DNA of 64,000 bases, from NCBI RefSeq assembly GCF_003053845.1, contig NZ_QAYG01000006.1, positions 1-64,000 of the forward strand, in the 5' to 3' direction. Shown here in pieces: positions 17,811 through 26,395 of the stretch; position 1 is the first letter of the stretch, and every line of letters begins with the position of its first letter. The notes below the pieces were generated by a model. That model did no database searches. It was not told the DNA's origin and was given only the letters and a program-made list of their open reading frames with translations. The stretch comes from Breoghania corrubedonensis. GTDB lineage: Bacteria > Pseudomonadota > Alphaproteobacteria > Rhizobiales > Stappiaceae. Position numbers and translations under genes: made by a program.

Positions 17811-18007
17811 CTGTCGTCCCTGGGCTGCCGATATGTGCTGCGGATATCGGCTTCTTTTGCGGGAAAGGCGCGGATTATAGAAGTCATGTCCGGGCAGGCA
17901 AGCGGTTAACCATGATTGGTGTTGTCCTTGGACAAGGTCAGGTAAAACCCTCACGCCATACCGCCAAATCGAATAGGCTGTAAGCCGCAATGCAGCGGGG
18001 TCCAACC

Positions 18008-18658
18008 ATGAGGCTGGCGGGTGCAGAAACGACGGGCGGTGCCCGGAACCAGGATTTCTCCAAGGCTATGTGTCTGGAAGATCCGGGACTATTGTCGGAT
18101 GCGACGGAACAGGTCGAAGATCTGCGCGACGAGGTCGCCAGACTGACCGATGTGGTGAATGCCCAGCGCATGGAGATCCGCCGACTGAGGCGGGATGCGG
18201 TGCGCGATGTTCTGACCGGGCTGTTGAATCGCCGCGGTTTTGAACGGGTCTTGGAGCGTTCCATAGCTTTCGTCTCACGCTATCAATCCGATGTGGCGTT
18301 GATTTACGCGGATCTGGACAATTTCAAGTCGATCAACGACACGCTGGGCCATGCGGCGGGCGACGCGGCGCTGAAGCATGTGGCAGAGGTTTTGTTGCAG
18401 GCGCTCCGCCGGTCCGATGTCGTGGGCCGGATCGGCGGCGACGAATTCGTCGCGCTTCTGTGGAAATCCGATGAGTGCGCGGCGCGCGCCGTGGCGCGCG
18501 AGGTGTCTGACGCGTTGACCCGCGCGCCCTTCGTTCACAAGGGAAGATCGGTGCTGCTGTCGGCTTCGCTCGGCGTGGCCACGCTCGCCTTCGAAGACAG
18601 CGCTGCCGGTGTGCTCGACCGGGCCGACAGGGACATGTATCGGGTCAAATCCCGCTAG
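18008..18658 (+). CDS. Diguanylate cyclase (GGDEF domain)
   Basis: 216 residues, cytoplasmic. A short N-terminal region with a coiled coil ([20 protein letters not shown], about 32-60) leads into a GGDEF domain: [33 protein letters not shown] with the metal-binding Asp, and [10 protein letters not shown] at the active site. An RxxD inhibitory site (RRSD) sits five residues before GGDEF, so product inhibition by c-di-GMP is expected. There is no sensory domain beyond the coiled coil. The ATG at 18008 has GCGGGG upstream; 17990 is an alternative. The TAG stop is formed by the palindromic repeat that begins at 18655. Confidence 0.92.
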   Translation: MRLAGAETTGGARNQDFSKAMCLEDPGLLSDATEQVEDLRDEVARLTDVVNAQRMEIRRLRRDAVRDVLTGLLNRRGFERVLERSIAFVSRYQSDVALIYADLDNFKSINDTLGHAAGDAALKHVAEVLLQALRRSDVVGRIGGDEFVALLWKSDECAARAVAREVSDALTRAPFVHKGRSVLLSASLGVATLAFEDSAAGVLDRADRDMYRVKSR

Positions 18659-18771
18659 AGCATATTCCGATCGGATTCACTCAATCTGATCGACAAGAAT
18701 ATGCTCAAGTTATTGATCTTGAGCGGTTTCTTGTCGCTCAGGCGGTTCCGTCTGAGCGGATCGCCCTCTAG
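18655..18771. repeat. Palindromic dispersed element, copy 1
   Basis: The element begins CTAGAGC and ends CCCTCTAG. It has two parts: a palindrome of about 50 bases bounded by GAGCATAT and ATATGCTC, and a second hairpin region (TTGTCGCTCAGGCGG/CCGTCTGAGCGG) after the linker TTATTGATCTTGAGCGG. The same architecture occurs at 22300-22411 and, inverted, at 53203-53297. Here its first bases create the TAG stop of the diguanylate cyclase gene. Confidence 0.85.
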
Positions 18772-18803
18772 CGGGGCCACCCGGCGTTCGTGTGCCCGTA
18801 TGA

Positions 18804-19010
18804 TCAGGCGATAATGTCGGGAAGAAGCTTGTCCTCGATCGCGGAGATGCGGTCCTTCAGACAGAGCTTCTTCTTTTTCAGCCGCTGCATCTGAATGGCG
18901 TCGGCCTTGCCGGTCTCTGTCATCGCGGCGATGGCCGCGTCGAGGTCCCGGTGTTCCTGACGCAATTGCGCGAGTTCGGCGCGCAGCGCCTGTTCCATGT
19001 CTTCTGTCAT
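18804..19010 (-). CDS. Small DUF465 (YdcH-family) protein
   Basis: 68 residues, starting MTEDMEQALRAELAQLRQEH and ending DKLLPDIIA, helical and charged throughout with the KKKKLCLKDRI core typical of DUF465/YdcH. The function of the family is unknown. It is one of two DUF465 genes here; the second, at 19556, is transcribed the other way. The ATG at 19010 is chosen because the upstream open frame does not match the family and is arginine-rich non-coding-like sequence. Confidence 0.85.
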   Translation of the reverse strand: MTEDMEQALRAELAQLRQEHRDLDAAIAAMTETGKADAIQMQRLKKKKLCLKDRISAIEDKLLPDIIA

Positions 19011-19555
19011 CAATCGGTTCCGCAAGCGCTGCCGTCTTTGCGGCAGGCGCGTCAAGGCCTTGAGCGCCCCGCGATCAGGCCGGACCGGTCTGATCGACAA
19101 GAAGAAGTCCCTAAGCCATACCCCACGGCGCAGCATACTGGAAGATGTGTCGTATTCGAAGGGCACATCGCATCTGCTGGAAGCCGATTTACCGGAAAAC
19201 CGGATCGAAGGTCCGGGAACCGTGGTTTGCCCTACGGAATAGGTTCACGACCTCGTGAATTCATGCAGTCCGGGTTAGTTCGTGCCTCGCGACCTTGCGT
19301 CGCGGAAGGTTTTGCCGCGCGCTGGCGTAAAACTGCCGCGCCCGCGCCCGGAATCTTTTGTTTTCAATTGGTTATCACGTCCTTATGCGAATGCGGTAAG
19401 CCATGCACGTCACCGAATTATCGAAAATCGGCCCAGAATTGAACCTTTGAAGGTGGTCAATTCGTTCACTCACCGGTCGCGCGGTATTCGACACCGCTGA
19501 TGGCCTGTGTCACACTTCTGTCGTCCTAGCCGAATTACACAGGAGGCTTTGCCCA
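19011..19555. other. Intergenic region between two divergent DUF465 genes
   Basis: About 545 bases with no convincing gene. It contains a palindrome TTCACGACCTCGTGAA at 19244-19259 and an AT-richer stretch at 19360-19450, and ends with AGGAGG before the 19556 start. It must contain the promoters of both small genes. I see no conserved RNA fold. Confidence 0.45.
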
Positions 19556-19732
19556 ATGTCCTTGCAGTCGCATCTCTTGGAGCTCGAACGGCGTCACGCC
19601 GACCTCGAACGCGAGATCGAAAAAGCGATGGTAAGTCCGAGCACGGACAACCTCGCAATCGCCAATCTCAAGCGCCGCAAACTGAACATCAAGGACCAGA
19701 TAACGCGCCTTCGCAAGGAGACCCTTCACTAG
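19556..19732 (+). CDS. Small DUF465 (YdcH-family) protein, second copy
   Basis: 58 residues beginning MSLQSHLLELERRHADLERE and ending RLRKETLH, with the conserved LKRRKLNIKDQITRL helix of DUF465. AGGAGG lies 9 bases before the ATG, an excellent ribosome binding site. It is too short for many gene-length cut-offs and easily missed. It differs from the 18804 copy through most of its length, so these are paralogues rather than a recent duplication. A helical hairpin is likely; the role is unknown. Confidence 0.88.
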   Translation: MSLQSHLLELERRHADLEREIEKAMVSPSTDNLAIANLKRRKLNIKDQITRLRKETLH

Positions 19733-19786
19733 TTTTTCGGTTATGGCCTGCGGGAACCGCGGTTCCCTGTGGAGGTTGTACCGCAG

Positions 19787-19820
19787 CCGCGGTCCCGAAC
19801 CGGGATCGCGGCATTTTATT
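19787..19820 (+). terminator. Probable terminator after the DUF465 gene
   Basis: CCGCGGTCCCG at 19787-19797 pairs with CGGGATCGCGG at 19801-19811 with one mismatch, followed by CATTTTATT. A separate perfect palindrome, GGGAACCGCGGTTCCC, lies just before it at 19752-19767. Confidence 0.55.
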
Positions 19821-19892
19821 GTCGCATTCGCGCGGTAACGTCTTCCCACATCACTCCTTTTGATCCATCCCGCCCGAAGAGGTCCGTCGCGA

Positions 19893-20522
19893 ATGTTCCT
19901 GGACGTCTCCCTTGCCCAGGTCCTCCATCAGTTCGCGACTATCTTCGCCGTGGTCGACCCGGTGGGAACGGTGCCGGTCTTCATCGCGGTGACGGCCTTT
20001 ATCGCCCATGAGCGTCGGCGCGCGGTGGCCTTGCGCGCCGTGCTCTTCGCCGCGCTGGTGCTGATCGGCTTTCTCGTCGCCGGCCAGCCGGTGCTCAATG
20101 CCATCGGCGTCAACCTGACCTCTTTCCAGATCGCCGGCGGCATCGTGCTGTTCCTGTTCGCGCTGACGATGATCTTCGGCCCTTCCAAGCCGGACAAGGA
20201 GCTGTCGCAGATCTCCATGAACGATGCGGAATGGGCGGTCTATCCGCTGGCCATCCCCTCCATCGCCTCACCGGGCGCGATGCTGGCCGTGGTGGTGCTC
20301 ACCGACAACGACGTCTATCCGCTCACCGCCCAGCTTGTGACCGCCGCCATCACGATTGGCGTGCTGGCCATCACGCTTGTCCTCATGTTGATGGCGATGC
20401 CGGTTCAGCGCCTTATCGGCAAGGCCGGCGCCTCGATCGTTTCCCGGGTGATGGGACTGATCCTGGCCGCCGTCGCGGTCGACAATGTCATCAACGCCAT
20501 CATCGTCCGCTTCGGACTGTAA
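19893..20522 (+). CDS. MarC-family integral membrane protein
   Basis: 209 residues with six predicted membrane helices. FATIFAVVDPVGTVPVFIAV near the N-terminus and the mid-protein PLAIPSIASPGAMLAVVVL carry the conserved MarC motifs (NAAT/UPF0056 family). Some relatives transport neutral amino acids; E. coli MarC itself is not a drug pump despite its name. The ATG at 19893 is chosen because the protein then starts MFLDVSLAQVLHQF as in the family. It converges with the acyl-CoA synthetase gene. Confidence 0.9.
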   Translation: MFLDVSLAQVLHQFATIFAVVDPVGTVPVFIAVTAFIAHERRRAVALRAVLFAALVLIGFLVAGQPVLNAIGVNLTSFQIAGGIVLFLFALTMIFGPSKPDKELSQISMNDAEWAVYPLAIPSIASPGAMLAVVVLTDNDVYPLTAQLVTAAITIGVLAITLVLMLMAMPVQRLIGKAGASIVSRVMGLILAAVAVDNVINAIIVRFGL

Positions 20523-20545
20523 GGGGCGTTCCGTCTTGAACGCCC

Positions 20546-22171
20546 TCAGACCGCCTTTGCCATCTCGCGCAGCTTGAACTTCTGCATCTTGCCGGTCGAC
20601 GTCTTCGGGATCTCCTCGAAGAGGATGTGGCGCGGGCACTTGAAGTGGGCGAGATGCTCGCGGCACCAGCCGATCAACTCCTCCGCGGTCGCACTTGCAC
20701 CGGGCTTCAGCTCCACGAAGGCGCAGGGAGTCTCGCCCCATTTCTCGTCCGGCCGCGCAACCACAGCGACGGCGGCCACCGAGGGGTGCTTGTAAAGCGT
20801 GTCCTCGACCTCGATCGACGAGATGTTCTCGCCGCCGGAAATGATGATGTCCTTGGAGCGGTCCTTGAGCTGGATGTAGCCGTCGGGATGAAGGACGCCG
20901 AGATCGCCGGAATGGAACCATCCGCCGGCGAACGCCTTGTCCGAAGCCTCGCGGTTCTTGAGATACCCCTTCATGACGACGTTGCCGCGGAACATCACCT
21001 CGCCGATGGTCTCGCCGTCGGCGGGAACCGGCTCCATCGTGTCGGGATCCCTGACCGAAAGGGCCTCCAGTGCGGCGTAACGCACACCCTGGCGCGCCTT
21101 CTTCTCAGCCTGCTCATCCAGTGGCAGCGCGTCCCATTCCGCCTTCCAGTCGTTGACGACAGCGGGACCGTAGCTCTCGGTCAGGCCGTAGAGATGGGTG
21201 ACGTTAAAGCCCTCCTCCTTCATCGCGGCGAGCACCGTTTCCGGCGGCGGGGCGGCGGCTGTGAAGAACTCCACCTTCTGGTCGAAGGCGCGCTTGTCCT
21301 TGTCCGGAGTCGACAGGATCGTCGACATGACGATGGGCGCGCCGCACAGATGGGTCACGCCATGGTCGGCGAGCGCGTCCCAGACCGGCTTCTGGCGTAC
21401 CCAGCGCAGACACACATGCGTGCCGGCGATAATCGACAGCGTCCAGGGAAAGCACCAGCCGTTGCAGTGGAACATTGGTAGCGTCCACAGATAGACCGCG
21501 TGCTTGGCCATGCCGCCGGTGATGACGTTGCCCTGCGCCAGCAGGGCCGCACCGCGATGATGGTAGACGACACCCTTGGGATTGCCGGTCGTGCCGGATG
21601 TATAGTTGAGGCTGATCGCGTCCCATTCGTCGGCGGGCAGGGACCATGCAAATTCCGGATCGCCGCTCTGGAGGAAGGACTCGTAGTCGATCGAGCCGAG
21701 GCGTTCGCCGTCCTGCGGGAATTCATGGTCGTCATAATCGATGATGATCGGCTTCACGCTGGCGAGCGACAGGGCCTCCTTCATGACCTTGGAGAATTCC
21801 CGGTCGGTGATGACGAGTTTCGTCTCCGCATGGTCGAGCTGGAAGGCGATGATGGCGGCATCGAGCCGGGTGTTCATGGAATGCAGCACGGCGCCGATCA
21901 TCGGCACGCCGTAGTGCGCCTCCAGCATGGCCGGCGCGTTGGGCAGCATCACCGAAACGGTGTCGCCCTTGCCTATACCGGCCTTTTCCAGAGCCGAGGC
22001 GAGGCGGCGCGCACGCGCGTAGAAGTCGCGGTAGGTCGTGCGCAGCGTACCGTGGATGATCGCGACGTGGTCTGGAAAGACCGCGGCGGCTCTTTCCAGA
22101 AACGAAAGCGGCGAGAGCGGCTGATAGTTGGCGGGGTTCTTGTCGAGATCGACGGAATAGGGACTGGACAC
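20546..22171 (-). CDS. Acyl-CoA synthetase (AMP-forming)
   Basis: 541 residues of the ANL adenylating superfamily; activates a carboxylic acid through acyl-AMP to acyl-CoA. Motifs: SLNYTSGTTGNPKGVVYHHR near 180 (ATP phosphate loop), HLYGLTESYGP (A5), HSGDLGVLHPDGY (A7) and the C-terminal STGKMQKFKLRE with the catalytic Lys. The medium/long-chain acyl and methylmercaptopropionate (DmdB-like) ligases share this pattern, so the substrate is open. Translation starts at GTG (22171) with GGAGGAACC directly before it. It stands alone; no beta-oxidation gene is adjacent. Confidence 0.9.
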   Translation of the reverse strand: MSSPYSVDLDKNPANYQPLSPLSFLERAAAVFPDHVAIIHGTLRTTYRDFYARARRLASALEKAGIGKGDTVSVMLPNAPAMLEAHYGVPMIGAVLHSMNTRLDAAIIAFQLDHAETKLVITDREFSKVMKEALSLASVKPIIIDYDDHEFPQDGERLGSIDYESFLQSGDPEFAWSLPADEWDAISLNYTSGTTGNPKGVVYHHRGAALLAQGNVITGGMAKHAVYLWTLPMFHCNGWCFPWTLSIIAGTHVCLRWVRQKPVWDALADHGVTHLCGAPIVMSTILSTPDKDKRAFDQKVEFFTAAAPPPETVLAAMKEEGFNVTHLYGLTESYGPAVVNDWKAEWDALPLDEQAEKKARQGVRYAALEALSVRDPDTMEPVPADGETIGEVMFRGNVVMKGYLKNREASDKAFAGGWFHSGDLGVLHPDGYIQLKDRSKDIIISGGENISSIEVEDTLYKHPSVAAVAVVARPDEKWGETPCAFVELKPGASATAEELIGWCREHLAHFKCPRHILFEEIPKTSTGKMQKFKLREMAKAV

Positions 22172-22299
22172 GGTTCCTCCCGAGTGTCTGCAAGCCGAAT
22201 GTCGTTCGGCGACGTCGGGGCATCAAATCCCAAGCCGCGCTCCACGGCAAGCGGACGTAAGGTGAGGTCAGCGCATGTGTGGAACGTTTGCTCCGCGCC

Positions 22300-22411
22300 T
22301 TGAGCATATTCCGATCAGATTTACTCAGTCTGATCGGAATATGCTCAAGGTATTGATCTGGAGCGGTTTCTTGCCGATCAAACGGGTTCGTTTGATCGGC
22401 AAGCGCTCTAG
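22300..22411. repeat. Palindromic dispersed element, copy 2
   Basis: The clearest copy. GAGCATATTCCGATCAGATT at 22302-22321 is inverted, with few mismatches, ending ATATGCTC at 22346. After GGTATTGATCTGGAGCGG comes a second hairpin, TTGCCGATCAAAC/GTTTGATCGGCAA, and the end GCTCTAG. The last bases (22408-22410) are read on the minus strand as the TAG stop of the adjacent permease gene. Confidence 0.88.
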
Positions 22412-23166
22412 AAAAGTCCGGCCAGCCCGTCCCGGATCAGTTTGAGCGAGACCAGGAAAACGCCGACATAGGTGATCTTGTAGAACAAATCCTGCGAGAC
22501 GACGCGCACAAGGCGGACGCCGACATAGGTCGCGATAGGGGCGAGGGGGAGCAGGCACGCCGAGGTCAGGAGGTTTGCCCGGTCGAACTGGCCGAGCAGC
22601 GCGTAAGGCACGAGCTTCACCGCGTTCATCACCGCGAATGTCAGCACCATCGTTCCCGAGAACAGCACCCGATCCATCTTTTGCGGCAGCAGGTACATCT
22701 GTGCGGGCGGGCCGCCGGCGTGGGAGACGAAGCTGGTGAAGCCCGCCACCGTGCCCCAGAAGACGCCCTTGGCGGCATTCGGTCTGGTTGCGGGCCGCGC
22801 CGCGCCGCCGGTCCAGTAATCGAGCACGAAAAGAAGCGTCACGAGCCCGACGATGAGGCGGACATAGGCTTCATCCACCCAGGCGGCGGTGGCGTAGCCC
22901 AGGACGATGCCGACAAGGGCGCCGGGCAGCAGGATCATCAGGCTCCTTCGATGCGCGGTGCCGCGATACGAGACGACAGCCACCACGTCCATCGCGCACA
23001 GGATCGGCAGCATGATGCCGGCGGCATGGACGGGCGAGATCACGAGGCTCATCAAGGGCACGCCGAGCATCGCAAGCCCCGCGCCGAACCCGCCCTTGGC
23101 AAGCCCGACGATCAGCACTGCGGGCACGGCGACGGCGTAGAACCAGGGATCGGCGATGAGGGGCAA
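22408..23166 (-). CDS. TauE/SafE-family sulfite exporter-like permease
   Basis: 252 residues with about eight membrane helices. The N-terminal VPAVLIVGLAKGGFGAGLAM and the matching mid-protein GFTSFVSHAGGPPAQMYLLP are the duplicated TSUP motifs. Characterised members move sulfite, sulfoacetate or other organosulfur anions, so the solute is unknown. The start codon is TTG (23166), which gives the usual family N-terminus; no good ribosome binding site is visible. The stop codon is donated by the repeat at 22300-22411. It is divergent from the propionyl-CoA synthetase gene. Confidence 0.88.
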   Translation of the reverse strand: MPLIADPWFYAVAVPAVLIVGLAKGGFGAGLAMLGVPLMSLVISPVHAAGIMLPILCAMDVVAVVSYRGTAHRRSLMILLPGALVGIVLGYATAAWVDEAYVRLIVGLVTLLFVLDYWTGGAARPATRPNAAKGVFWGTVAGFTSFVSHAGGPPAQMYLLPQKMDRVLFSGTMVLTFAVMNAVKLVPYALLGQFDRANLLTSACLLPLAPIATYVGVRLVRVVSQDLFYKITYVGVFLVSLKLIRDGLAGLF

Positions 23167-23444
23167 GGGCGGGAAGCTCGTGCTGGGGCGGGGCGGCGGG
23201 AATGGCGCAGCCTACAGGCGTTCGTAGCACGAGGAAACCGCTTGGAGCGGAGGAGGGAGCCGTGGTGAGACGAGGGGTACGTGGTCGGGACGAGGTCATT
23301 TGCCGCGCCCGAACTTTCATGCCTGCGACAATCTGCGCCCTTTGATCCAGTCCAAAGTCGAAAACGCTCCCGCTTGCTTTACTCTGCTTCTTTGCGACAA
23401 AGTCGCCCGCGAGAAATACGCCTGCGATGTGGGAGGAAAACACC

Positions 23445-25358
23445 ATGGCGAGCCGATATCACGATGTCTATCGTGCCTGGCAGGACGATCCGGAGGATTT
23501 CTGGGCCAAGGCCGCAGCCGAGATCGATTGGACGAAGCCGTGGGACAAGGTCTTCGATCCTGACCAGGGCGCCTTCGGGTACTGGTTCGTGGGGGCGGAA
23601 TGCAACACCTGCTACAATTGTCTCGACCGCCACGTTGAGCGCGACAGGCCCGGTCAGCCGGCGATCATCTATGACAGCCCGGTCACCGGCAAGACGCTCT
23701 CCTACACCTACGCCCAAACGCTCGACCGGGTGAATGCGCTGGCCGGCGTGCTTGTCGATCAGGGCGTTTCGAAGGGCGACCGGGTCATCATCTACATGCC
23801 GATGATCCCGGAAGCGGTGATGGCGATGCTGGCCTGCGCGCGCATCGGCGCGATCCATTCCGTCGTCTTCGGCGGGTTCGCGGCGCACGAACTCGCCACC
23901 CGCATTGATGACGCCACGCCCAAGGCGATCATCGCGGCTTCCTGCGGCATCGAGCCCAACCGCACCATCGCCTACATGCCGCTCATCAGTTCGGCCATCG
24001 ATCAGGCGACCCACAAGCCGGACGCCTGCCTCGTCTTCCAGCGCGAAGAGCTGGCCGCGGATCTGGTGGAGGGCCGCGACATCGATGCGGGTGCCGCGAT
24101 GCAGAGCGAGATGGAGAAGGGCCGCGAAGTGGCTTGCGTGCCCGTCGCCGCCACGGATCCGCTCTACATCCTCTATACGTCGGGCACGACCGGTCAGCCC
24201 AAGGGAGTGGTGCGCGACAATGGCGGCCACATGGTCGCGCTCAAATGGTCCATGTCGAACCTCTACGGGATCGATCCGGGAGAGGTGTTCTGGGCGGCCT
24301 CTGACGTCGGCTGGGTGGTGGGCCATTCCTACATCGTCTATGCGCCGCTGCTGCATGGCTGCACGACCGTGCTCTTCGAGGGCAAGCCCGTGGGAACCCC
24401 GGATGCGGGAACTTTCTGGCGGGTGATCGCCGACCACGGCATCTCCGCGCTGTTTACCGCGCCCACGGCCTTTCGCGCCATTCGCAAGGAGGATCCGGAG
24501 GCCAGGCTTCTTTCCGAGTACGATCTGGCCGGCTTCCGCACGCTCTTCCTGGCGGGCGAGCGTGCCGATCCGGAAACGATCAAGTGGGCGGAGGAAAAGC
24601 TCTCCGTTCCCGTCATCGACCACTGGTGGCAGACGGAGACGGGCTGGTGCATCGCAGGCAATCCGGTCGGGCTCGGCCAGCTTCCCGTGAAGTACGGTTC
24701 GCCCACAGTTGCCATGCCGGGCTATGACATCCGCATCCTCGATGACGCGGGCCACGAGGTCGAGGACGGCACGCTCGGCAACATCGTCATCAAGCTGCCG
24801 TTGCCGCCGGGATGCCTGCCAACGCTGTGGGGCAACGACAAGCGGTTTCGCGATGCCTACCTGGCGGAATTCCCCGGCTACTACAAGACCGCGGACGCGG
24901 GCTACCGGGACGAGGGCGGCTATCTCTTCATCATGTCGAGGACGGACGACATCATCAATGTCGCCGGCCACCGGCTCTCCACCGGTGCCATGGAGGAGGT
25001 GCTGGCCGGGCACCCGGACGTCGCCGAATGCGCCGTCGTGGGCATCGCCGATGAGCTCAAGGGCCAGCTTCCCTGTGGCTTCGTGGTGCTGAAGGCGGGG
25101 GTGGAGCGCGAGCCCCAGGACGTGGAGCGCGAGTTGATCGCACGGGTGCGCGAGGAGATCGGCCCGGTCGCGGCCTTCAAGATCGCGGTTTCCGTCGACC
25201 GTCTGCCGAAGACCCGCTCGGGCAAGATCCTGCGCGCGACGATGCGCCAGATCGCGGATGGCGAGGAGTTCCGCATGCCTGCGACGATCGACGATCCCGG
25301 TGTTCTCGACGAGATCGCGGATGCCATCCGCGCCCGCGGGATCACCCGCGGCGGGTGA
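23445..25358 (+). CDS. prpE: Propionyl-CoA synthetase
   Basis: 637-residue AMP-forming short-chain acyl-CoA synthetase, close to PrpE and a relative of acetyl-CoA synthetase. The N-terminal extension (SRYHDVYRAWQDDPEDFWAK) and NTCYNCLDRHVE are characteristic. Motifs: ILYTSGTTGQPKGVVRDNGG near 240, HWWQTETGW (A5), KTADAGYRDEGGY and the C-terminal LPKTRSGKILR with the catalytic, acetylation-regulated Lys. It forms propionyl-CoA from propionate and ATP. GGGAGG lies 9 bases before the ATG. No methylcitrate-cycle genes are adjacent, so propionyl-CoA may feed the methylmalonyl pathway encoded elsewhere. Confidence 0.93.
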   Translation: MASRYHDVYRAWQDDPEDFWAKAAAEIDWTKPWDKVFDPDQGAFGYWFVGAECNTCYNCLDRHVERDRPGQPAIIYDSPVTGKTLSYTYAQTLDRVNALAGVLVDQGVSKGDRVIIYMPMIPEAVMAMLACARIGAIHSVVFGGFAAHELATRIDDATPKAIIAASCGIEPNRTIAYMPLISSAIDQATHKPDACLVFQREELAADLVEGRDIDAGAAMQSEMEKGREVACVPVAATDPLYILYTSGTTGQPKGVVRDNGGHMVALKWSMSNLYGIDPGEVFWAASDVGWVVGHSYIVYAPLLHGCTTVLFEGKPVGTPDAGTFWRVIADHGISALFTAPTAFRAIRKEDPEARLLSEYDLAGFRTLFLAGERADPETIKWAEEKLSVPVIDHWWQTETGWCIAGNPVGLGQLPVKYGSPTVAMPGYDIRILDDAGHEVEDGTLGNIVIKLPLPPGCLPTLWGNDKRFRDAYLAEFPGYYKTADAGYRDEGGYLFIMSRTDDIINVAGHRLSTGAMEEVLAGHPDVAECAVVGIADELKGQLPCGFVVLKAGVEREPQDVERELIARVREEIGPVAAFKIAVSVDRLPKTRSGKILRATMRQIADGEEFRMPATIDDPGVLDEIADAIRARGITRGG

Positions 25359-25496
25359 ACGGAGCGCGCGGCGCATCCCGGCGTTGCGGCTTCTCGCGGG
25401 GAAAACGCCCCTCGCCGGTTGGCGGGGGGCCTGTTCGTCGCGACACGAAGCGTTATAAAGGCGCATCAGCCGTTCGGCGAACAAAGGAGAATTCCC

Positions 25497-26285
25497 TTGG
25501 CCCTCACCAACAAGGTAACGATCGTCACCGGAGCCGCGCGCGGCATCGGGCTGGCCATTGCCCGGCGTTTCGTGGAGGACGGCGCAAAGGTCGTCATGTC
25601 CGATGTGAACGACGAGGCGGGCGAAGCCGCGGAAGCCGACCTGAAGGCGCTCGGCGAGGTGACCTATGTCCATTGCGACGTCAGCGAGCGACTGGACGTG
25701 CGCAACCTGATCGCGGCGGCAATCGATACCTACGGCGACGTCGATGTCCTGATCAACAATGCGGGTATCGTCAGTCCCGGCGACATCCTCACCATCGACG
25801 AGGCCGAGTTCGACCGCGTCCTGAACATCAACCTGAAGGGCTCGTTCCTGTGCGGCCAGGCGGTGGCCCGGCACATGGTGGACCGGGTGAAGAACGGCGG
25901 ACCGGCGGGCGCGATCGTCAACATGTCGTCAGTCAACGCGGTCTTCGGCCTGCACACCCAGCTGCCCTACACGGTCTCCAAGGGCGGCGTGAACCAGCTC
26001 ACCAAGGCGATGGCCGTGGCGCTCGCCCCGCATGGCATCCGCGTCAACGCGATCGGGCCTGGCTCGATCATGACCGATATGCTGGCCTCGGTGAACGACG
26101 ATCCGGCCGCGCGGGCCCGCATCCTGTCGCGCACGCCCATGGCGCGCATCGGCGAGCCGCGCGAAATCGCCTCCATCGCCGCCTTCCTGGCGGATGAAGG
26201 CGCGAGCTACGTCACCGGCCAGACCGTCTATGCCGATGGTGGCCGCCTGCCGCTCAACTACACGGTGGACGTGCCGGAGGAATAG
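25497..26285 (+). CDS. SDR-family NAD(P)-dependent oxidoreductase
   Basis: 262 residues, classical short-chain dehydrogenase: TIVTGAARGIGLAIARRF (dinucleotide loop), NNAGI near 85, and the catalytic triad in MSSVNAVFGLHTQLPYTVSK (Ser, Tyr, Lys with the normal 13-residue Ser-Tyr spacing). The C-terminus AVYADGG-type signature reads TGQTVYADGGRLPLNY. The substrate is not evident. Translation begins at TTG (25497) after AAGGAG at the right distance; the longer open frame upstream does not align with the family. It follows prpE by 138 bases and could be co-transcribed. A strong terminator follows. Confidence 0.9.
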   Translation: MALTNKVTIVTGAARGIGLAIARRFVEDGAKVVMSDVNDEAGEAAEADLKALGEVTYVHCDVSERLDVRNLIAAAIDTYGDVDVLINNAGIVSPGDILTIDEAEFDRVLNINLKGSFLCGQAVARHMVDRVKNGGPAGAIVNMSSVNAVFGLHTQLPYTVSKGGVNQLTKAMAVALAPHGIRVNAIGPGSIMTDMLASVNDDPAARARILSRTPMARIGEPREIASIAAFLADEGASYVTGQTVYADGGRLPLNYTVDVPEE

Positions 26286-26311
26286 GGCGCGCCCTCAAGG
26301 CTACGGAATTG

Positions 26312-26342
26312 AAAAAGGCGGCTCACGACGAGCCGCCTTTTT
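26312..26342 (+). terminator. Rho-independent terminator after the SDR gene
   Basis: AAAAAGGCGGCTC at 26312-26324 pairs with GAGCCGCCTTTTT. It has A and T tracts on both sides, so it can serve the plus-strand SDR gene and also the minus-strand ABC transporter ending 54 bases further. Confidence 0.9.
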
Positions 26343-26395
26343 CGTTTGGGGGAGGATTGGGTGTGTGCGGCCCTTAGCCGTTGTGAACCGGAACC

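Noticed and set aside
23379-25874. Open frame of about 830 codons antisense to prpE
   Set aside because: It exactly shadows a complete, motif-bearing PrpE; high GC suppresses stop codons on the opposite strand, and the translation is Arg/Gly/His-rich without any family pattern.
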